Shown piece after piece: positions 43,271-52,839 of a DNA stretch of 64,000 bases (the stretch's first letter is position 1; each line of letters starts with the position of its first letter). This DNA is from Sporosarcina luteola (lineage in GTDB: Bacteria > Bacillota > Bacilli > Bacillales_A > Planococcaceae), in assembly GCA_014204635.1 (NCBI GenBank), contig JACHLS010000002.1:62001-126000 (forward strand), given 5' to 3'. Below the pieces are notes generated by a model. It ran no database searches, had not been told where the DNA came from, and worked only from the letters and a program-made list of their open reading frames with translations. A program made the translations under genes and the position numbers.

Positions 43271-43648
43271 TTAATTCGATTTAAAGATTTCACCCGCAAT
43301 TCCCATGGCCTGAACGGCTTTCGGAAAGCCGACATAGCCGGCGCAATGGATGATAAGCTCGATGATTTCATCTTTTGACAACCCGACATTCAAGGCGGCT
43401 TGCAAATGAACGCGAAGCTGGTCAAACGCCCCCTGCGTGATAAGCGAGGTCAAGGTGATCAATTCCCGTTGTGAAAGGGAAAGTGTTTCTCTGGCGTAGA
43501 GGTCACCAAAGCCAAAGGATACAATCATGTTCCAGAGGTCAGGTGAAATATGTTTTATTTCTTGCATGCCGGTACGGACTTCCTCTGAGAACAGCTCCTC
43601 CATAACTCGTGTTCCGGCAGTGTAGCTTGTGTTGTTTTCCATATTCAT
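43271..43648 (-). CDS. Carboxymuconolactone decarboxylase-like protein
   Basis: 125-residue AhpD/CMD-fold protein. The core SQRELITLTSLITQGAFDQLRVHLQAALNVGLSKDEIIELIIHCAGYVGFPKAVQAM matches the gamma-carboxymuconolactone decarboxylase group, lacking the CxxC of AhpD peroxidases. Its ATG shares ATGA with the stop of the TPP enzyme gene, and GGGGA precedes it, so both products are made together and may act in one pathway. Confidence 0.88.
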   Translation of the reverse strand: MNMENNTSYTAGTRVMEELFSEEVRTGMQEIKHISPDLWNMIVSFGFGDLYARETLSLSQRELITLTSLITQGAFDQLRVHLQAALNVGLSKDEIIELIIHCAGYVGFPKAVQAMGIAGEIFKSN

Positions 43649-45276
43649 TGTCTCCCCATTGTTGGCGGTATTTCATTTTCATCTACCAACACTTCTATTA
43701 CAATCGGTTTCTTTGTTTCTTTCATACGTGCCAGCGCTTCCTGTATCCGTTCGCTCAATTCAAATGGATCGCGGCACGTAAAGCCATCTAACCCCATCGA
43801 CTCTGCAAAACAGGCTGCTTTCATAGGAGTTTCATAGACTCCGCCGATGGATGTTCCGATCATTTTCCGCATCCCTTTCTCCACCATATCCAATCTTCCA
43901 TTATTGACAACGATGAAGAGGACGGGAGCGTCATAATTGTAAGCTGTTGAAATTTCCGTGCCATGCATGAACATACAGCCATCCCCGGCCAGGCAGACGA
44001 TTGTTTTTTCTGGAGCTGCTAACTGAGCGCCGATAGAATAGCCGATGCCATTGCCCATGGCGCCGAATATATCCTCGAAATAGAATGTCCCTGGCTCATA
44101 TACATCGTAATGTTTAATGCCATAGAAGGAATGGCTTCCATCATCGCCGAATACGATTGCATCTGCTGGAAGTTCATTGCGCATGGCCCGTAATACTTGG
44201 ACTGCTGACATCCGATTGCCTGGTGCGTTTTCCAAAAGCGGAAGCGGCGCAGGCATGGATAAAAATGATTCTTGCTTGGCAGGCCGGTCTTTCAGGAGTA
44301 ATTGCAAATTTGTTTTAATATCGCCGAGCACGGGTGTTGTGGGAACCATGATTGATTTACCGATGAACGTCGGATCGTAATCAAAGTGGACAACGTGATC
44401 GGGATACATGGATTCAGCTAACCCTGCAGTCGACATATCGCTCATTTTAGAACCGATAACGAGGAGCAAATCAACCTTCTCCTGCAAATATTCCGTCGCT
44501 TCTGGAGTACCTCCCAAGCCAAATGCTCCTAACGAAAGAGAATGGTTGGATGGGAATGTGCCCTTTCCGCCCGGAGTTGTAACGACCGGGATGCCCCAAT
44601 GCTCTGCTAAACGCTGCACCTCCTCATATGCCCGGCTGGAATGAACACCTTTTCCGAGGAAAATAAGGGGACGGGACGCTTGATTCAGCTTGGCCGCCAC
44701 GTCTTCGATATGTGGCGAAATCATTTTATGGGAAGAGGGCAAATCCAGCACGAACGGTTCAATTTCCTCCAATAATACATCAAAAGGAATGGAAAGGTGC
44801 ACGGGGCCTTTTACACCTGTGACCGCCTTCTCCAGAGCATGCTGTAAATAAGGTCGGAGCATATCTCCGCGTTCCACCCGGGCGCTGAATTTCGTGACGT
44901 ATTGGAACATGTTCACCAAATCGGTGCCGAATGTGCTGGAATCCTGTCCAAGTGCTTTGCCGGTATCCTTCATGGATGGATGTCCCGTAATGAGCAATAG
45001 TGGAAGATGTGATGCTGCAGCTTGGCCAGCTGCAGTCAATAAATTGGTTCCGCCTGGTCCTGACGTGCCAATTGCGACGCCAATCTTCTGGTTCATCAAA
45101 GCGTAGCCGGCCGCTTCAAAACCGGCGGCCGCCTCATGTTTGCTTAATACAAACTCGATATTTTCATGTAAAAGCTCAAATAGTATCGGAGAGACTGCTT
45201 TTCCGGGAATGCCGAAGATATGTTGGAGTCCCCAATGCTTAAAATTTGCTGCGAGTACAGAAGCGGTTGTTTTCAT
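43645..45276 (-). CDS. Thiamine-pyrophosphate enzyme, acetolactate synthase-like
   Basis: 543-residue TPP enzyme with the three domains of the acetohydroxyacid synthase/pyruvate oxidase/benzoylformate decarboxylase family. The cofactor-activating Glu48 is in SKHEAAAGFEAAGYA; the metal/TPP motif is GDGCMFMHG, ending NNGRLDM. The start at 45276 (MKTTASVLAANF) follows GGAGA; the longer frame to 45396 adds 40 unrelated residues. Operon with a CMD-like protein suggests a catabolic decarboxylase or 2-keto acid lyase rather than branched-chain amino acid synthesis, since no small AHAS subunit is present. Substrate unknown. Confidence 0.88.
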   Translation of the reverse strand: MKTTASVLAANFKHWGLQHIFGIPGKAVSPILFELLHENIEFVLSKHEAAAGFEAAGYALMNQKIGVAIGTSGPGGTNLLTAAGQAAASHLPLLLITGHPSMKDTGKALGQDSSTFGTDLVNMFQYVTKFSARVERGDMLRPYLQHALEKAVTGVKGPVHLSIPFDVLLEEIEPFVLDLPSSHKMISPHIEDVAAKLNQASRPLIFLGKGVHSSRAYEEVQRLAEHWGIPVVTTPGGKGTFPSNHSLSLGAFGLGGTPEATEYLQEKVDLLLVIGSKMSDMSTAGLAESMYPDHVVHFDYDPTFIGKSIMVPTTPVLGDIKTNLQLLLKDRPAKQESFLSMPAPLPLLENAPGNRMSAVQVLRAMRNELPADAIVFGDDGSHSFYGIKHYDVYEPGTFYFEDIFGAMGNGIGYSIGAQLAAPEKTIVCLAGDGCMFMHGTEISTAYNYDAPVLFIVVNNGRLDMVEKGMRKMIGTSIGGVYETPMKAACFAESMGLDGFTCRDPFELSERIQEALARMKETKKPIVIEVLVDENEIPPTMGRQ

Positions 45277-45322
45277 ATATATCTCTCCGTTAATAGAATA
45301 AAATCTTTTTGAAATCGGCGGA

Positions 45323-47548
45323 TTACTTAATTCGCAAGTAAAGGTCTTCGAACTCGTTCGCGGGAAGCGGTTTACTGAAATAAAACCCTTGTACAATATC
45401 GCACTGCTGATCGATCAGAAACTTGAGCTGTTCCTCTGTTTCCACGCCTTCGGCAATGACCCGCATTTGCAGATTATGCCCCATAGTAATGATGGCCTTG
45501 ACGATAAAGGCGTTTTGCGGGCCATTGCCGAGTTCCATGACAAATGATTTGTCAATTTTAATATAATCAATTGGAAAATCTTGCAGATACGTAAGTGAGC
45601 TATAGCCGGTGCCGAAATCGTCAATGCTGATGCCGATTCCAAGCTGTTGCAACTGTTTCAGCACTTTTAACGAATATTCATACTCCATTGCCATATACTC
45701 CGTAATTTCTACAATGAGAAATTTTGGATCCACGCCATTCCGATGAAGCGTTTCTTTCATAAATGCGACCAGATCATTCGTCAGGAATTGTTGAGTTGAT
45801 AAATTGACGGAAATCTGGAGTGGCTGCAAGCCTGCATCCTGCCATTTCCTACTTTGAGCGCATGCTTCATTGATGACCCATTTTCCGATTTGATTGATGA
45901 GTCCATTCTCTTCTGCCAATTGAATGAACTTATCGGGATATAAAAGCCCCAGCACAGGATGCTGCCATCGGATCAATGCCTCCATTCCCATGAGATTTCC
46001 CGTTTTCGAATGGATTTGCGGTTGGTAGTGGAGGACAAACTCTTCATGCTCGATCGCTTTACGCAAGTCGATTTCAAGTTTATAGTCATCTTCTCGCTCC
46101 TCGAGTAACTCGGACGTATACACGTTATACCGATTCTTTCCTTGCTTCTTCGCCTGGTACATGGCATTATCCGCGTAAATCATTAATTTTTCCATAGAAA
46201 TTGGATAGTCTGGGTACAATGCAACGCCAATGCTTGCTGTCGTGTGCAATTCGTCGTTGCCAATATAGAAGGATTCATTGAATAGATGTAACACTTCCTC
46301 CGCCTTTGCTGTCACATAGTCGGGATGTTCGAAATCCTTTAGCAGAAAAATGAACTCATCCCCACCCATCCGAGCTAGAATATCATGTTCCCCGAGACAA
46401 CCGGATAGTCGTTCACTCACTTTTTTGAGCAGCATATCCCCGTAAGAATGGCTGAAGTTATCGTTAATCACTTTAAAACGATCCAAATCGATGAAAATAA
46501 GGGCCAATGCTCTTGTTTGTCCCTCATTTATATCTTGGATCACTTTTTCAATCTCTTCATTAATACAGCGGCGATTCGGAAGGCCTGTTAGATCATCGTG
46601 GTAGGCGAGATAATTGAACTTCTCTTGGAGGAAATATCGGTCCGAGATATCCCGGAATTGACCGAATGCCCCGATCATCTTATCTCCTTCGTAAATGGGC
46701 TGCGCATCGAATAGGCAGACAAGATGTTTTCCGGCAGCACTCGTGAATTGAATCTCTTCATTCGTGAACATTTTCCCATGTTCCAATACTTCTTGAAAAT
46801 AGGCCCCTGTGATAGGAGAATCTATGATATTCCGCCCGATCACCTCTTCTCTGCGATTACCCGATAATTCCTCGGCGAACGCGTTGAATTCCGTTGTGAT
46901 CCCGTTCTGGTCTGTAATGACAATGCCGTTCCGTGTCTGGCTCATCATAATTTGATTCATAATATAGAGCTTTCGGTTCTGTTTGCGCAATAATAGTTCT
47001 CGTTCGATAGAATCGACCGATTGTGTCAGCATGGTGAGGAATAATGGATTTTGATATTGTATGGGCAACATGATGGACACGCTGCCAAGCAGGTTATTGT
47101 CATCCGTGTAGTGAAAGGCTGTGCCATAGCAGGCGATGTCATGGAGAAACGTATGATAATGCTGTGAACCAATGATGCTAATTGGATGTTTGTGCTGTAA
47201 TGCCAAACTAATCACATTCGTTCCCGTATCTTCCTGCACAAATAAGCTGCCGGGTTTGATTCCGAATTTCTCGATCATCCCTTTGATTGTTTCATCCCCT
47301 TCAATCTCAAGGAGATACCCGTTTGCATCCGACACGACGACAAGGATCGGCGTCCCTTTTAACGAGTCTAATAGCTTGTTAGAGAAAAATTGGACGACCG
47401 ACAAAATCTCACTGTAATCGTGGCGTTTTGATGCAAGTTGCTGATCGGTCAGCAATTGTTTAGGGCGGGAAATTTCATTTGGATTCATGCCAGCCTTCTC
47501 ACAATACTGATTCGATTCTATTATATAATAAGCGTCATGACTACTCAT
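45323..47548 (-). CDS. Sensor protein with PAS, GGDEF and EAL domains
   Basis: 741-residue cyclic-di-GMP turnover protein without membrane helices. Residues about 50-190 form a GAF-like region of the type found in AcoR-type regulators; PAS about 195-320; GGDEF about 325-485 with intact MGGDEF (near 393); EAL about 495-740 with MEALIRW (near 519), DDFGTGYSSL and KIDKSF. Both active sites look intact, so synthesis and hydrolysis are both possible. The start at 47548 follows GGAGG; the longer reading to 47581 begins with GTG and has no good site. Confidence 0.9.
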   Translation of the reverse strand: MSSHDAYYIIESNQYCEKAGMNPNEISRPKQLLTDQQLASKRHDYSEILSVVQFFSNKLLDSLKGTPILVVVSDANGYLLEIEGDETIKGMIEKFGIKPGSLFVQEDTGTNVISLALQHKHPISIIGSQHYHTFLHDIACYGTAFHYTDDNNLLGSVSIMLPIQYQNPLFLTMLTQSVDSIERELLLRKQNRKLYIMNQIMMSQTRNGIVITDQNGITTEFNAFAEELSGNRREEVIGRNIIDSPITGAYFQEVLEHGKMFTNEEIQFTSAAGKHLVCLFDAQPIYEGDKMIGAFGQFRDISDRYFLQEKFNYLAYHDDLTGLPNRRCINEEIEKVIQDINEGQTRALALIFIDLDRFKVINDNFSHSYGDMLLKKVSERLSGCLGEHDILARMGGDEFIFLLKDFEHPDYVTAKAEEVLHLFNESFYIGNDELHTTASIGVALYPDYPISMEKLMIYADNAMYQAKKQGKNRYNVYTSELLEEREDDYKLEIDLRKAIEHEEFVLHYQPQIHSKTGNLMGMEALIRWQHPVLGLLYPDKFIQLAEENGLINQIGKWVINEACAQSRKWQDAGLQPLQISVNLSTQQFLTNDLVAFMKETLHRNGVDPKFLIVEITEYMAMEYEYSLKVLKQLQQLGIGISIDDFGTGYSSLTYLQDFPIDYIKIDKSFVMELGNGPQNAFIVKAIITMGHNLQMRVIAEGVETEEQLKFLIDQQCDIVQGFYFSKPLPANEFEDLYLRIK

Positions 47549-47957
47549 ACATTCCTCCAAATCTATCAATCCGATGGCCACTCATATTTTATAAAAATGA
47601 AAAAGCAACTGCTTCTTCACGAACCTGATGGACAAAATAATTATTGTTTTTCAATGCATTTTGAAACTATAAGTAGGGTATGCAAGTGCCAAGTTATTTA
47701 TTTATTTCTAATATATTATTATAAAGTTTTTAATAATAAAATACAATGAGGTGAGTAAAAACGTTTGGGGTCTTGCAGTCGGAAGCCGTGCATCTTGCCG
47801 TTTCGGTACGATTGATTGCGAGGCAGATACACAAGGGGGAGAGGAAAGGTTTTTATGTTTGCTTTGTTCGGAAAAGGGGCGCGCTTTGTAGCATCTAGTA
47901 CTAGAAGGCAAACCATGCTATTCTAATAAGAATGCTTTGAGATAAAGGAATGGTTCA
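47549..47957. other. Intergenic region between GGDEF/EAL and Bcr genes
   Basis: About 400 bp with the divergent promoters presumably inside. I see no gene; a 12-bp perfect palindrome TCTAGTACTAGA (47894-47905) lies about 55 bp before the bcr-like start and may be an operator. Confidence 0.4.
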
Positions 47958-49169
47958 ATGGAGAAAAATAGAAGATTACCATTGCCAACCGTGTGGCTTG
48001 TATTATTGTTCGGATCGCTGACAGCGTTTGGTCCGTTATCGATGGACATGTACTTACCGGGATTGCCTGCGGTAGCGAATGATTTACATGCGACGACCTC
48101 CATTGTCCAGTTAAGTTTGACTGCTTGCTTGGTCGGTCTCGGGGCGGGACAGCTCGTGTTTGGACCGATGAGTGATATCGTAGGCAGGAGAAAGCCGCTC
48201 ATCGCAACGCTCTTCGTTTATGCGATTGCATCGCTCCTCTGTGCATTCAGTTCGGATATTTGGATGTTCATCATGTTGCGCTTCATTCAAGGGATGACGG
48301 GGGCTGCGGGGATTGTCATTGCTCGGGCGTGCGCTCGGGATTTATACGAAGGAAAGGATCTTACCAAATTCATGGCGCTGTTATCCATAGTGAATGGCGC
48401 AGCTCCCATATTAGCTCCCATCGCAGGAGGAGTGGTGCTCGGTTTTGCGACTTGGAAGTCCGTGTTCTTCATCCTTTCCACAATCGGGCTGCTCATGTTT
48501 TTGGCGACCGCCTTGTTTCTTCCGGATACATTGCCGGTGGAAGCGCGATCGGAAAGCGGGCTGTTTGCTGTGTTCAGGACGTTTGGCAAATTGCTGAAAG
48601 ACAAAGTTTTCATTAGCGTCGCGTTGACCCAAGGGTTGATTTCTTCCAGTATGTTCGCCTACATAGCCGGCTCGCCATTTGTCTTGCAAAACATATACGG
48701 GGTATCCCCGCAGCAGTTCTCTCTCTTTTTTGCTTTGAATGGACTCGGAATTATCATTGCGGCCCAAGTGACAGGACGTTTATCCAGCCGTATCCATGAG
48801 TCGAGGCTGCTATGGGGAGGGGTTCTTCTATCGGTGGCAGGCAGTCTTGGCTTGTTAGGTGTCGTTTGGATGAAAGGTTCCCTTGCTTTGATGGCGATTG
48901 CGCTGTTCCTTATCGTATCCAGTGTCGGAATCGTTTCGACCTCCGCCTTCTCCCTGGCAATGCAGAGCCAAGGGAAAACTGCTGGAAGCGCGGCAGCTTT
49001 TTTAGGGCTGATCCCGTTCGTCGGAGGAGCCGCTGTATCGCCGCTTGTCGGGATGGCAGGCGACTTTTCCGCATGGCCGATGGCACTTGTCATCCTAGGG
49101 TGCAGCGGGAGTGCGTTGGTGATTTACCAGGCAACAGTCAAAGGAGCATTCGCAGCTAAAAGGGCTTGA
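47958..49169 (+). CDS. Bcr/CflA-family drug efflux MFS protein
   Basis: 403-residue major-facilitator exporter with twelve helices of the Bcr/CflA subfamily (proton-driven export of bicyclomycin or similar compounds). Typical blocks are FGPLSMDMYLPGLPAVANDLHA, GQLVFGPMSDIVGRRKPL and the motif C-like GAAGIVIARACARDLYEG. AAAGGA precedes the ATG. It ends in a terminator hairpin. Confidence 0.9.
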   Translation: MEKNRRLPLPTVWLVLLFGSLTAFGPLSMDMYLPGLPAVANDLHATTSIVQLSLTACLVGLGAGQLVFGPMSDIVGRRKPLIATLFVYAIASLLCAFSSDIWMFIMLRFIQGMTGAAGIVIARACARDLYEGKDLTKFMALLSIVNGAAPILAPIAGGVVLGFATWKSVFFILSTIGLLMFLATALFLPDTLPVEARSESGLFAVFRTFGKLLKDKVFISVALTQGLISSSMFAYIAGSPFVLQNIYGVSPQQFSLFFALNGLGIIIAAQVTGRLSSRIHESRLLWGGVLLSVAGSLGLLGVVWMKGSLALMAIALFLIVSSVGIVSTSAFSLAMQSQGKTAGSAAAFLGLIPFVGGAAVSPLVGMAGDFSAWPMALVILGCSGSALVIYQATVKGAFAAKRA

Positions 49170-49224
49170 CTGGTAGTGGAGCAATTAGTGTTAATAAGAG
49201 ATGTAAAGTGGAAGATGTTATAAA

Positions 49225-49274
49225 AAAGGACGATCCGGAATTTCAGTCGAAACTGAGCTTCCCGATCGTCCTTT
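49225..49274 (+). terminator. Terminator of the bcr-like gene
   Basis: Outer arms AAAGGACGATC / GATCGTCCTTT, with an inner TCAGT / ACTGA stem. Confidence 0.75.
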
Positions 49275-49368
49275 CATAGTTCTGGGGCGCAGATGGGGAC
49301 AACGGGAAAGAGCAGTCATTGTGTGATAATGAGCTGGTAGCAAGGGGGGGCGGGCAGTCTCCAAGCGT

Positions 49369-49481
49369 TATGCGCGGGTGTAGGAGTTAATGCGCGGTTA
49401 GCGTCTACTTATGAGTGGTTGTCGTTGGTGTATGCGCGGTTGGAGTCCATTTATGAGTGGTTATCCCTTTGGTATGAGCGG
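49369..49481. repeat. Phased CCGC(G/T)CATA motif array, locus 2
   Basis: Six copies on the minus strand (plus-strand TATGCGCGG, TATGAGTGG or TATGAGCGG) begin at 49369, 49389, 49410, 49431, 49452 and 49473: steps of 20, 21, 21, 21 and 21 bp. They fill the gap between the convergent bcr-like and yusW-like genes. Here the variants GCGC, GAGT and GAGC are mixed. The rest of the 520-bp gap holds the two terminators. Confidence 0.85.
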
Positions 49482-49645
49482 TTCGTAAAACGTGCTGCCC
49501 CTCGTCTTCTTTCCGGAGTGTATGAGAAGGAAACAAGTATGATACAAAGAGTGAATAGGTCATTCTTAGAGGATTCTTTATTTGATAAAAGTCATTAGAT
49601 TATTTCTGAAGACTTCCCTTACATTATGCCGCTGTTCTCAAAATA

Positions 49646-49690
49646 AAAATCAGGTGGAGAAAAACGATTTGTTTTTCTCCACCTGATTTT
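49646..49690 (-). terminator. Terminator of the YusW-like gene
   Basis: Perfect 19-bp arms (49646-49664 and 49672-49690) with a 7-base loop; overlaps the last two bases of the stop codon and reads into A/T runs on both sides. Confidence 0.85.
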
Positions 49691-50249
49691 ATTTTTTGTC
49701 TTCAAAGTCAATTTTCGTATTATCTTGGAATTTTATTTCGAGATCGAACTGCGTATAATTATCTGCCAAATCGAACGTAGTAAGTACTTGTTGGATGGCA
49801 TCCTGAAGCTTCGTATCTTTTGTGATGGTAAGCTGTTGGAGTTTTGGATAAATGTCATCAAATGCTTCCTGGCCGTGCAGGAATCGATTGTTGAGCTCAT
49901 CTTCTACCTTCGCTTCTACTGTTCCATTTTCCTGGTCGATTTCAATCTCATATTCCTGATCTTTTCCGTAATCGACACTCAAATCGAATTCCGCATAGTC
50001 AATTTCGTCCAGCTTTTGCTTCATTGCTGCGCTATCGTTGCCAGTTGAAGTGGCCGTTCCGTTTCCTGTCGCTGTGTTATTCGCTGTGTTATCCCCATTG
50101 TTATCATTGGTGCTTTCGGTATTCGTCGTTTGATTGTCCGTTTGCGTAGTTCCATTTTGGTTTCCATTTTTGTTGTTATTGCCGCCGCAACCTCCCAATA
50201 ACAACGCTGCTGTCAATACGATACCTGTGATAGATCGTGTTTTTCCCAC
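49689..50249 (-). CDS. YusW-like lipoprotein
   Basis: About 186-residue lipoprotein. GTG start at 50249 is preceded by GGAGG at 8 bp; the ATG eight codons upstream has a weaker site. Signal peptide ends in LLGGC, followed by a long Asn/Thr/Gly-rich low-complexity linker (about 20-75) and a C-terminal domain with FDLSVDYGKDQEYEIEI and KVEDELNNRFLHGQEAF, matching the YusW family. The function is unknown. Confidence 0.82.
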   Translation of the reverse strand: MGKTRSITGIVLTAALLLGGCGGNNNKNGNQNGTTQTDNQTTNTESTNDNNGDNTANNTATGNGTATSTGNDSAAMKQKLDEIDYAEFDLSVDYGKDQEYEIEIDQENGTVEAKVEDELNNRFLHGQEAFDDIYPKLQQLTITKDTKLQDAIQQVLTTFDLADNYTQFDLEIKFQDNTKIDFEDKK

Positions 50250-50383
50250 AATGTATTCCTCCAGTCTGTTCATGTTGTCGTTGTAAGTCTTCCCGAAAAT
50301 ATTTGTTTTTAAGCAAAGGGAATTGCAGAAAATCCTTATTTTTTGGTACGGTAAATAAATCCGTTTACGAGGAGGACGACCAC

Positions 50384-51219
50384 ATAGACAAGGTTCGTTT
50401 GATTGATTATTTACGAAATGGAGATTCGAGAGGGGCTATTGCCTACAAGAACGAGGAAATTCCTAAATCCCTTTATAAATATTATCCGCTTTTCGATAGT
50501 CGCTTTGTTCATTATGAGGAAGAAAATCAAAAGCGGCTGCGCTTATTGGAAAGTGGGGAGTTTTGGCTCTCTTCCTATTCCAATCTAAATGATCCCTATG
50601 AGCTGAAAGCGTTGATGTATGATGAGAGTCAGCTTGCACCATCGGGTACAGATTTACAGCGGCTTCATGGCTTGGTGGAAGAGCAGCGGTCACGATATGG
50701 GATTGGAAGCTTCAGTACTAATTTCGGCCGTAATATGCCAATGTGGGCACATTACGCGAACAATCATAACGGTTACTGTATCGAATATGAAGTGACCGAT
50801 CCCCGGTATGTGTTCAAGGTGCTCTATGAGAAATCACGCCATCAAACAAAGCAGCTGCCAAGAGATGTATTTGAGGAAGTAAAGATGGCGATGCGTGATG
50901 GGAAGCGGCCATCTGCACGGACAGAGAGTATGTTATTGCTGTTGTTTTTATCGAACTTCGTCAAACACGATGTTTGGTCGTATGAGAGGATGAATATCGT
51001 ATTCTCTATAACTTTCGTAAGCGCATCAGCATCGGGCGTTCGATCGCGGCTCCCAAACTGGGTATTCAACCAAAACGAATGTATTTGGGGCTTGCCATAA
51101 GTGAACAGCACCGAACAGAAATGCTGGCGATCGGTAGAACGATCGATTGTGAGGTGTGGCAAATGGTTTTTGATGATGCCAATGCACAATTTGAATTAAA
51201 GGCTGACCGGTTGCTATAA
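50384..51219 (+). pseudogene. DUF2971-family gene, frameshifted
   Basis: The first frame encodes IPKSLYKYYPL, FWLSSYSNLNDPYELKALMY, MPMWAHYANNHNGYCIEYEV: classic DUF2971 order. At about 50984-50988 (GAGAGG) the family pattern WSYE continues in another frame as EDEYRILYNFRKRISIG and runs to a stop at 51219. Removing one AG from GAGAG would restore a single frame, so a 2-bp slip is the simplest explanation; the unshifted frame ends at 51100. The best ribosome binding site (GGAGG) is followed at 8 bp by ATA (50384), not a normal start; a TTG at 50399 is the next candidate. Both defects suggest a decaying gene. Confidence 0.75.
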
Positions 51220-51350
51220 AAGGATATCGTGCAAAAGCAGACTGAGTAAATGGTCCTTCTAGAAACTAGGAGAATTCCATCTGTTGCTCATCCTCCTGTT
51301 GTCTTATACTAAACTGGATTGTATTTCTAAGCAGGAGAGGGTGACGGGAT

Positions 51351-51965
51351 ATGTTAAAAAAGCTTGCCTCTGACGCGCTTGGCCTATCGGATATCGGAAA
51401 AATTATTGGCCCGGAAGATTACGACAAAACAAACGCGGACGATTACATTCGACACGAGGACGGAGAGAAGATCTATTTTCTTATCAAGACAAAGGCGGAC
51501 GAATATTGCTTTACAAATTTAGCGTTCATTCATGTGGATGGAGAAACCGCCATTTCTTCCAAACGGATGCTAAAACGGTATCCGTTTGGAATGCATACGA
51601 TTTCGGAAGTGTACTTGGAAACGGCGGGCAAAGTGGATTTAGATGTAGAAATCAAATTTACGCTCGGCCATCAGGAATACAGCATCGATGTGGATAAAAA
51701 GCAGATTGCGAAATTAAACGATCTTTATAAAGCATTAGTATTCATTTCCGAGAAGACATATGAAAATAAAGTACTGCTAGACTTGGCAACACAAAGCCTG
51801 GATAAAGCAGCTATAATTTTACAAAATGCAAGACCGACAGATTTTCAAATGGCTGATCAATATAAGCAAGTAACGGAATTCGGTTTTTCATGGTTAACGA
51901 ATGCGCGAGAACAGTACCACGAGAAGGATTTCGGGGAAGTATTTGAAAAGTATATAAATAATTAA
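51351..51965 (+). CDS. yvbH: YvbH-like PH-domain protein
   Basis: 204-residue cytoplasmic protein matching B. subtilis YvbH in length and layout: a bacterial PH-like domain (about residues 8-125, ADEYCFTNLAFIHVDGETAISSKRMLKRYP) and a C-terminal helical oligomerisation part (about 130-204). No membrane segments. GAGAGGGTG precedes the ATG. Role unknown. A perfect terminator follows. Confidence 0.8.
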   Translation: MLKKLASDALGLSDIGKIIGPEDYDKTNADDYIRHEDGEKIYFLIKTKADEYCFTNLAFIHVDGETAISSKRMLKRYPFGMHTISEVYLETAGKVDLDVEIKFTLGHQEYSIDVDKKQIAKLNDLYKALVFISEKTYENKVLLDLATQSLDKAAIILQNARPTDFQMADQYKQVTEFGFSWLTNAREQYHEKDFGEVFEKYINN

Positions 51966-51968
51966 ATG

Positions 51969-52007
51969 AAGAACAGACGCTTCCCCTTACCGAAAGCGTC
52001 TGTTCTT
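51969..52007 (+). terminator. Terminator of yvbH-like gene
   Basis: Perfect arms AAGAACAGACGCTT / AAGCGTCTGTTCTT, then TTAT. Confidence 0.88.
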
Positions 52008-52043
52008 TTATCGAGAATTACTTGTGATTTGAACCCTTGTTCC

Positions 52044-52685
52044 TCAAAACTCCCGTTTCCAGATAGGTGCGAACCACTTGACGCCTCTCCGGTTCATGGG
52101 CAGAAGTTTCATATCCGCGATCAGATGGCTTGCGTAGCCGGCAAGTCCGGCGGCGAGCATCCCTTCGATTGGCCACTGTTCCTGTAATTGAATTAAGATC
52201 ATTCCATAAAATGCAAGTCCGAGCAAGGAGTGCGTGTAAGAACGATGCGGAAGGAACGAGGCGATGATGATGTAACTGCCAGCTAATAGGATACCGATCG
52301 ATTGATGCAGGACAAATCCGAGAAGCATGACAAGAACGCCTGTTAATGTAAGAATCCGGCGTTGTGTAATGATACGCGACACGATCAATAAGATGAGTCC
52401 AATCACTCCATATACCAGTAGTGATGAAGAGAGGCCGTCTGTCAGGAATCGGTACGTGATGAGCAGAAAGACGCTGATTCCGATGAGTTGCATGACCGCT
52501 TGCGCGACTTTTTTGGAAACGGTGATCCGGTTGCTGGCCAGCCCGTTCGTATCCAAGTCGGGTGCCAATCCGGAAATGCCGCCGATGGCAGTGCAGGCTG
52601 CAATGGCGACGGGATCCTGAGATGCTTGGAAGCCGGCCACAGCGCCTGCCGCCAAGCCAATAACGAAATGGGAAGTTCCATCCAT
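52044..52685 (-). CDS. YdjM/DUF457-type membrane-bound metal-dependent hydrolase
   Basis: 213-residue membrane protein with five or six helices. The motifs are the metal-binding His/Asp set of the family: MDGTSHFVIG at the start, GLAPDLDTNG (about 59-68), FLPHRSYTHSLLG (about 143-155) and ASHLIADM near the C-terminus. The start at 52685 follows GAGAGG. The reaction of the family is poorly defined. Confidence 0.85.
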   Translation of the reverse strand: MDGTSHFVIGLAAGAVAGFQASQDPVAIAACTAIGGISGLAPDLDTNGLASNRITVSKKVAQAVMQLIGISVFLLITYRFLTDGLSSSLLVYGVIGLILLIVSRIITQRRILTLTGVLVMLLGFVLHQSIGILLAGSYIIIASFLPHRSYTHSLLGLAFYGMILIQLQEQWPIEGMLAAGLAGYASHLIADMKLLPMNRRGVKWFAPIWKREF

Positions 52686-52839
52686 ATGTATACCTCTCAA
52701 TGCGATTTCTTTGATGCTCGTTCTATTTTCACGTAAATGGCTGCCAGGCACAAGAGGAACTATACCTATGCAGCCATAGTCGGCAGTTAACTATTGTGAT
52801 ATAATAATTCAGTTATACTAAGAGAGGAAGGTCCTTCGA

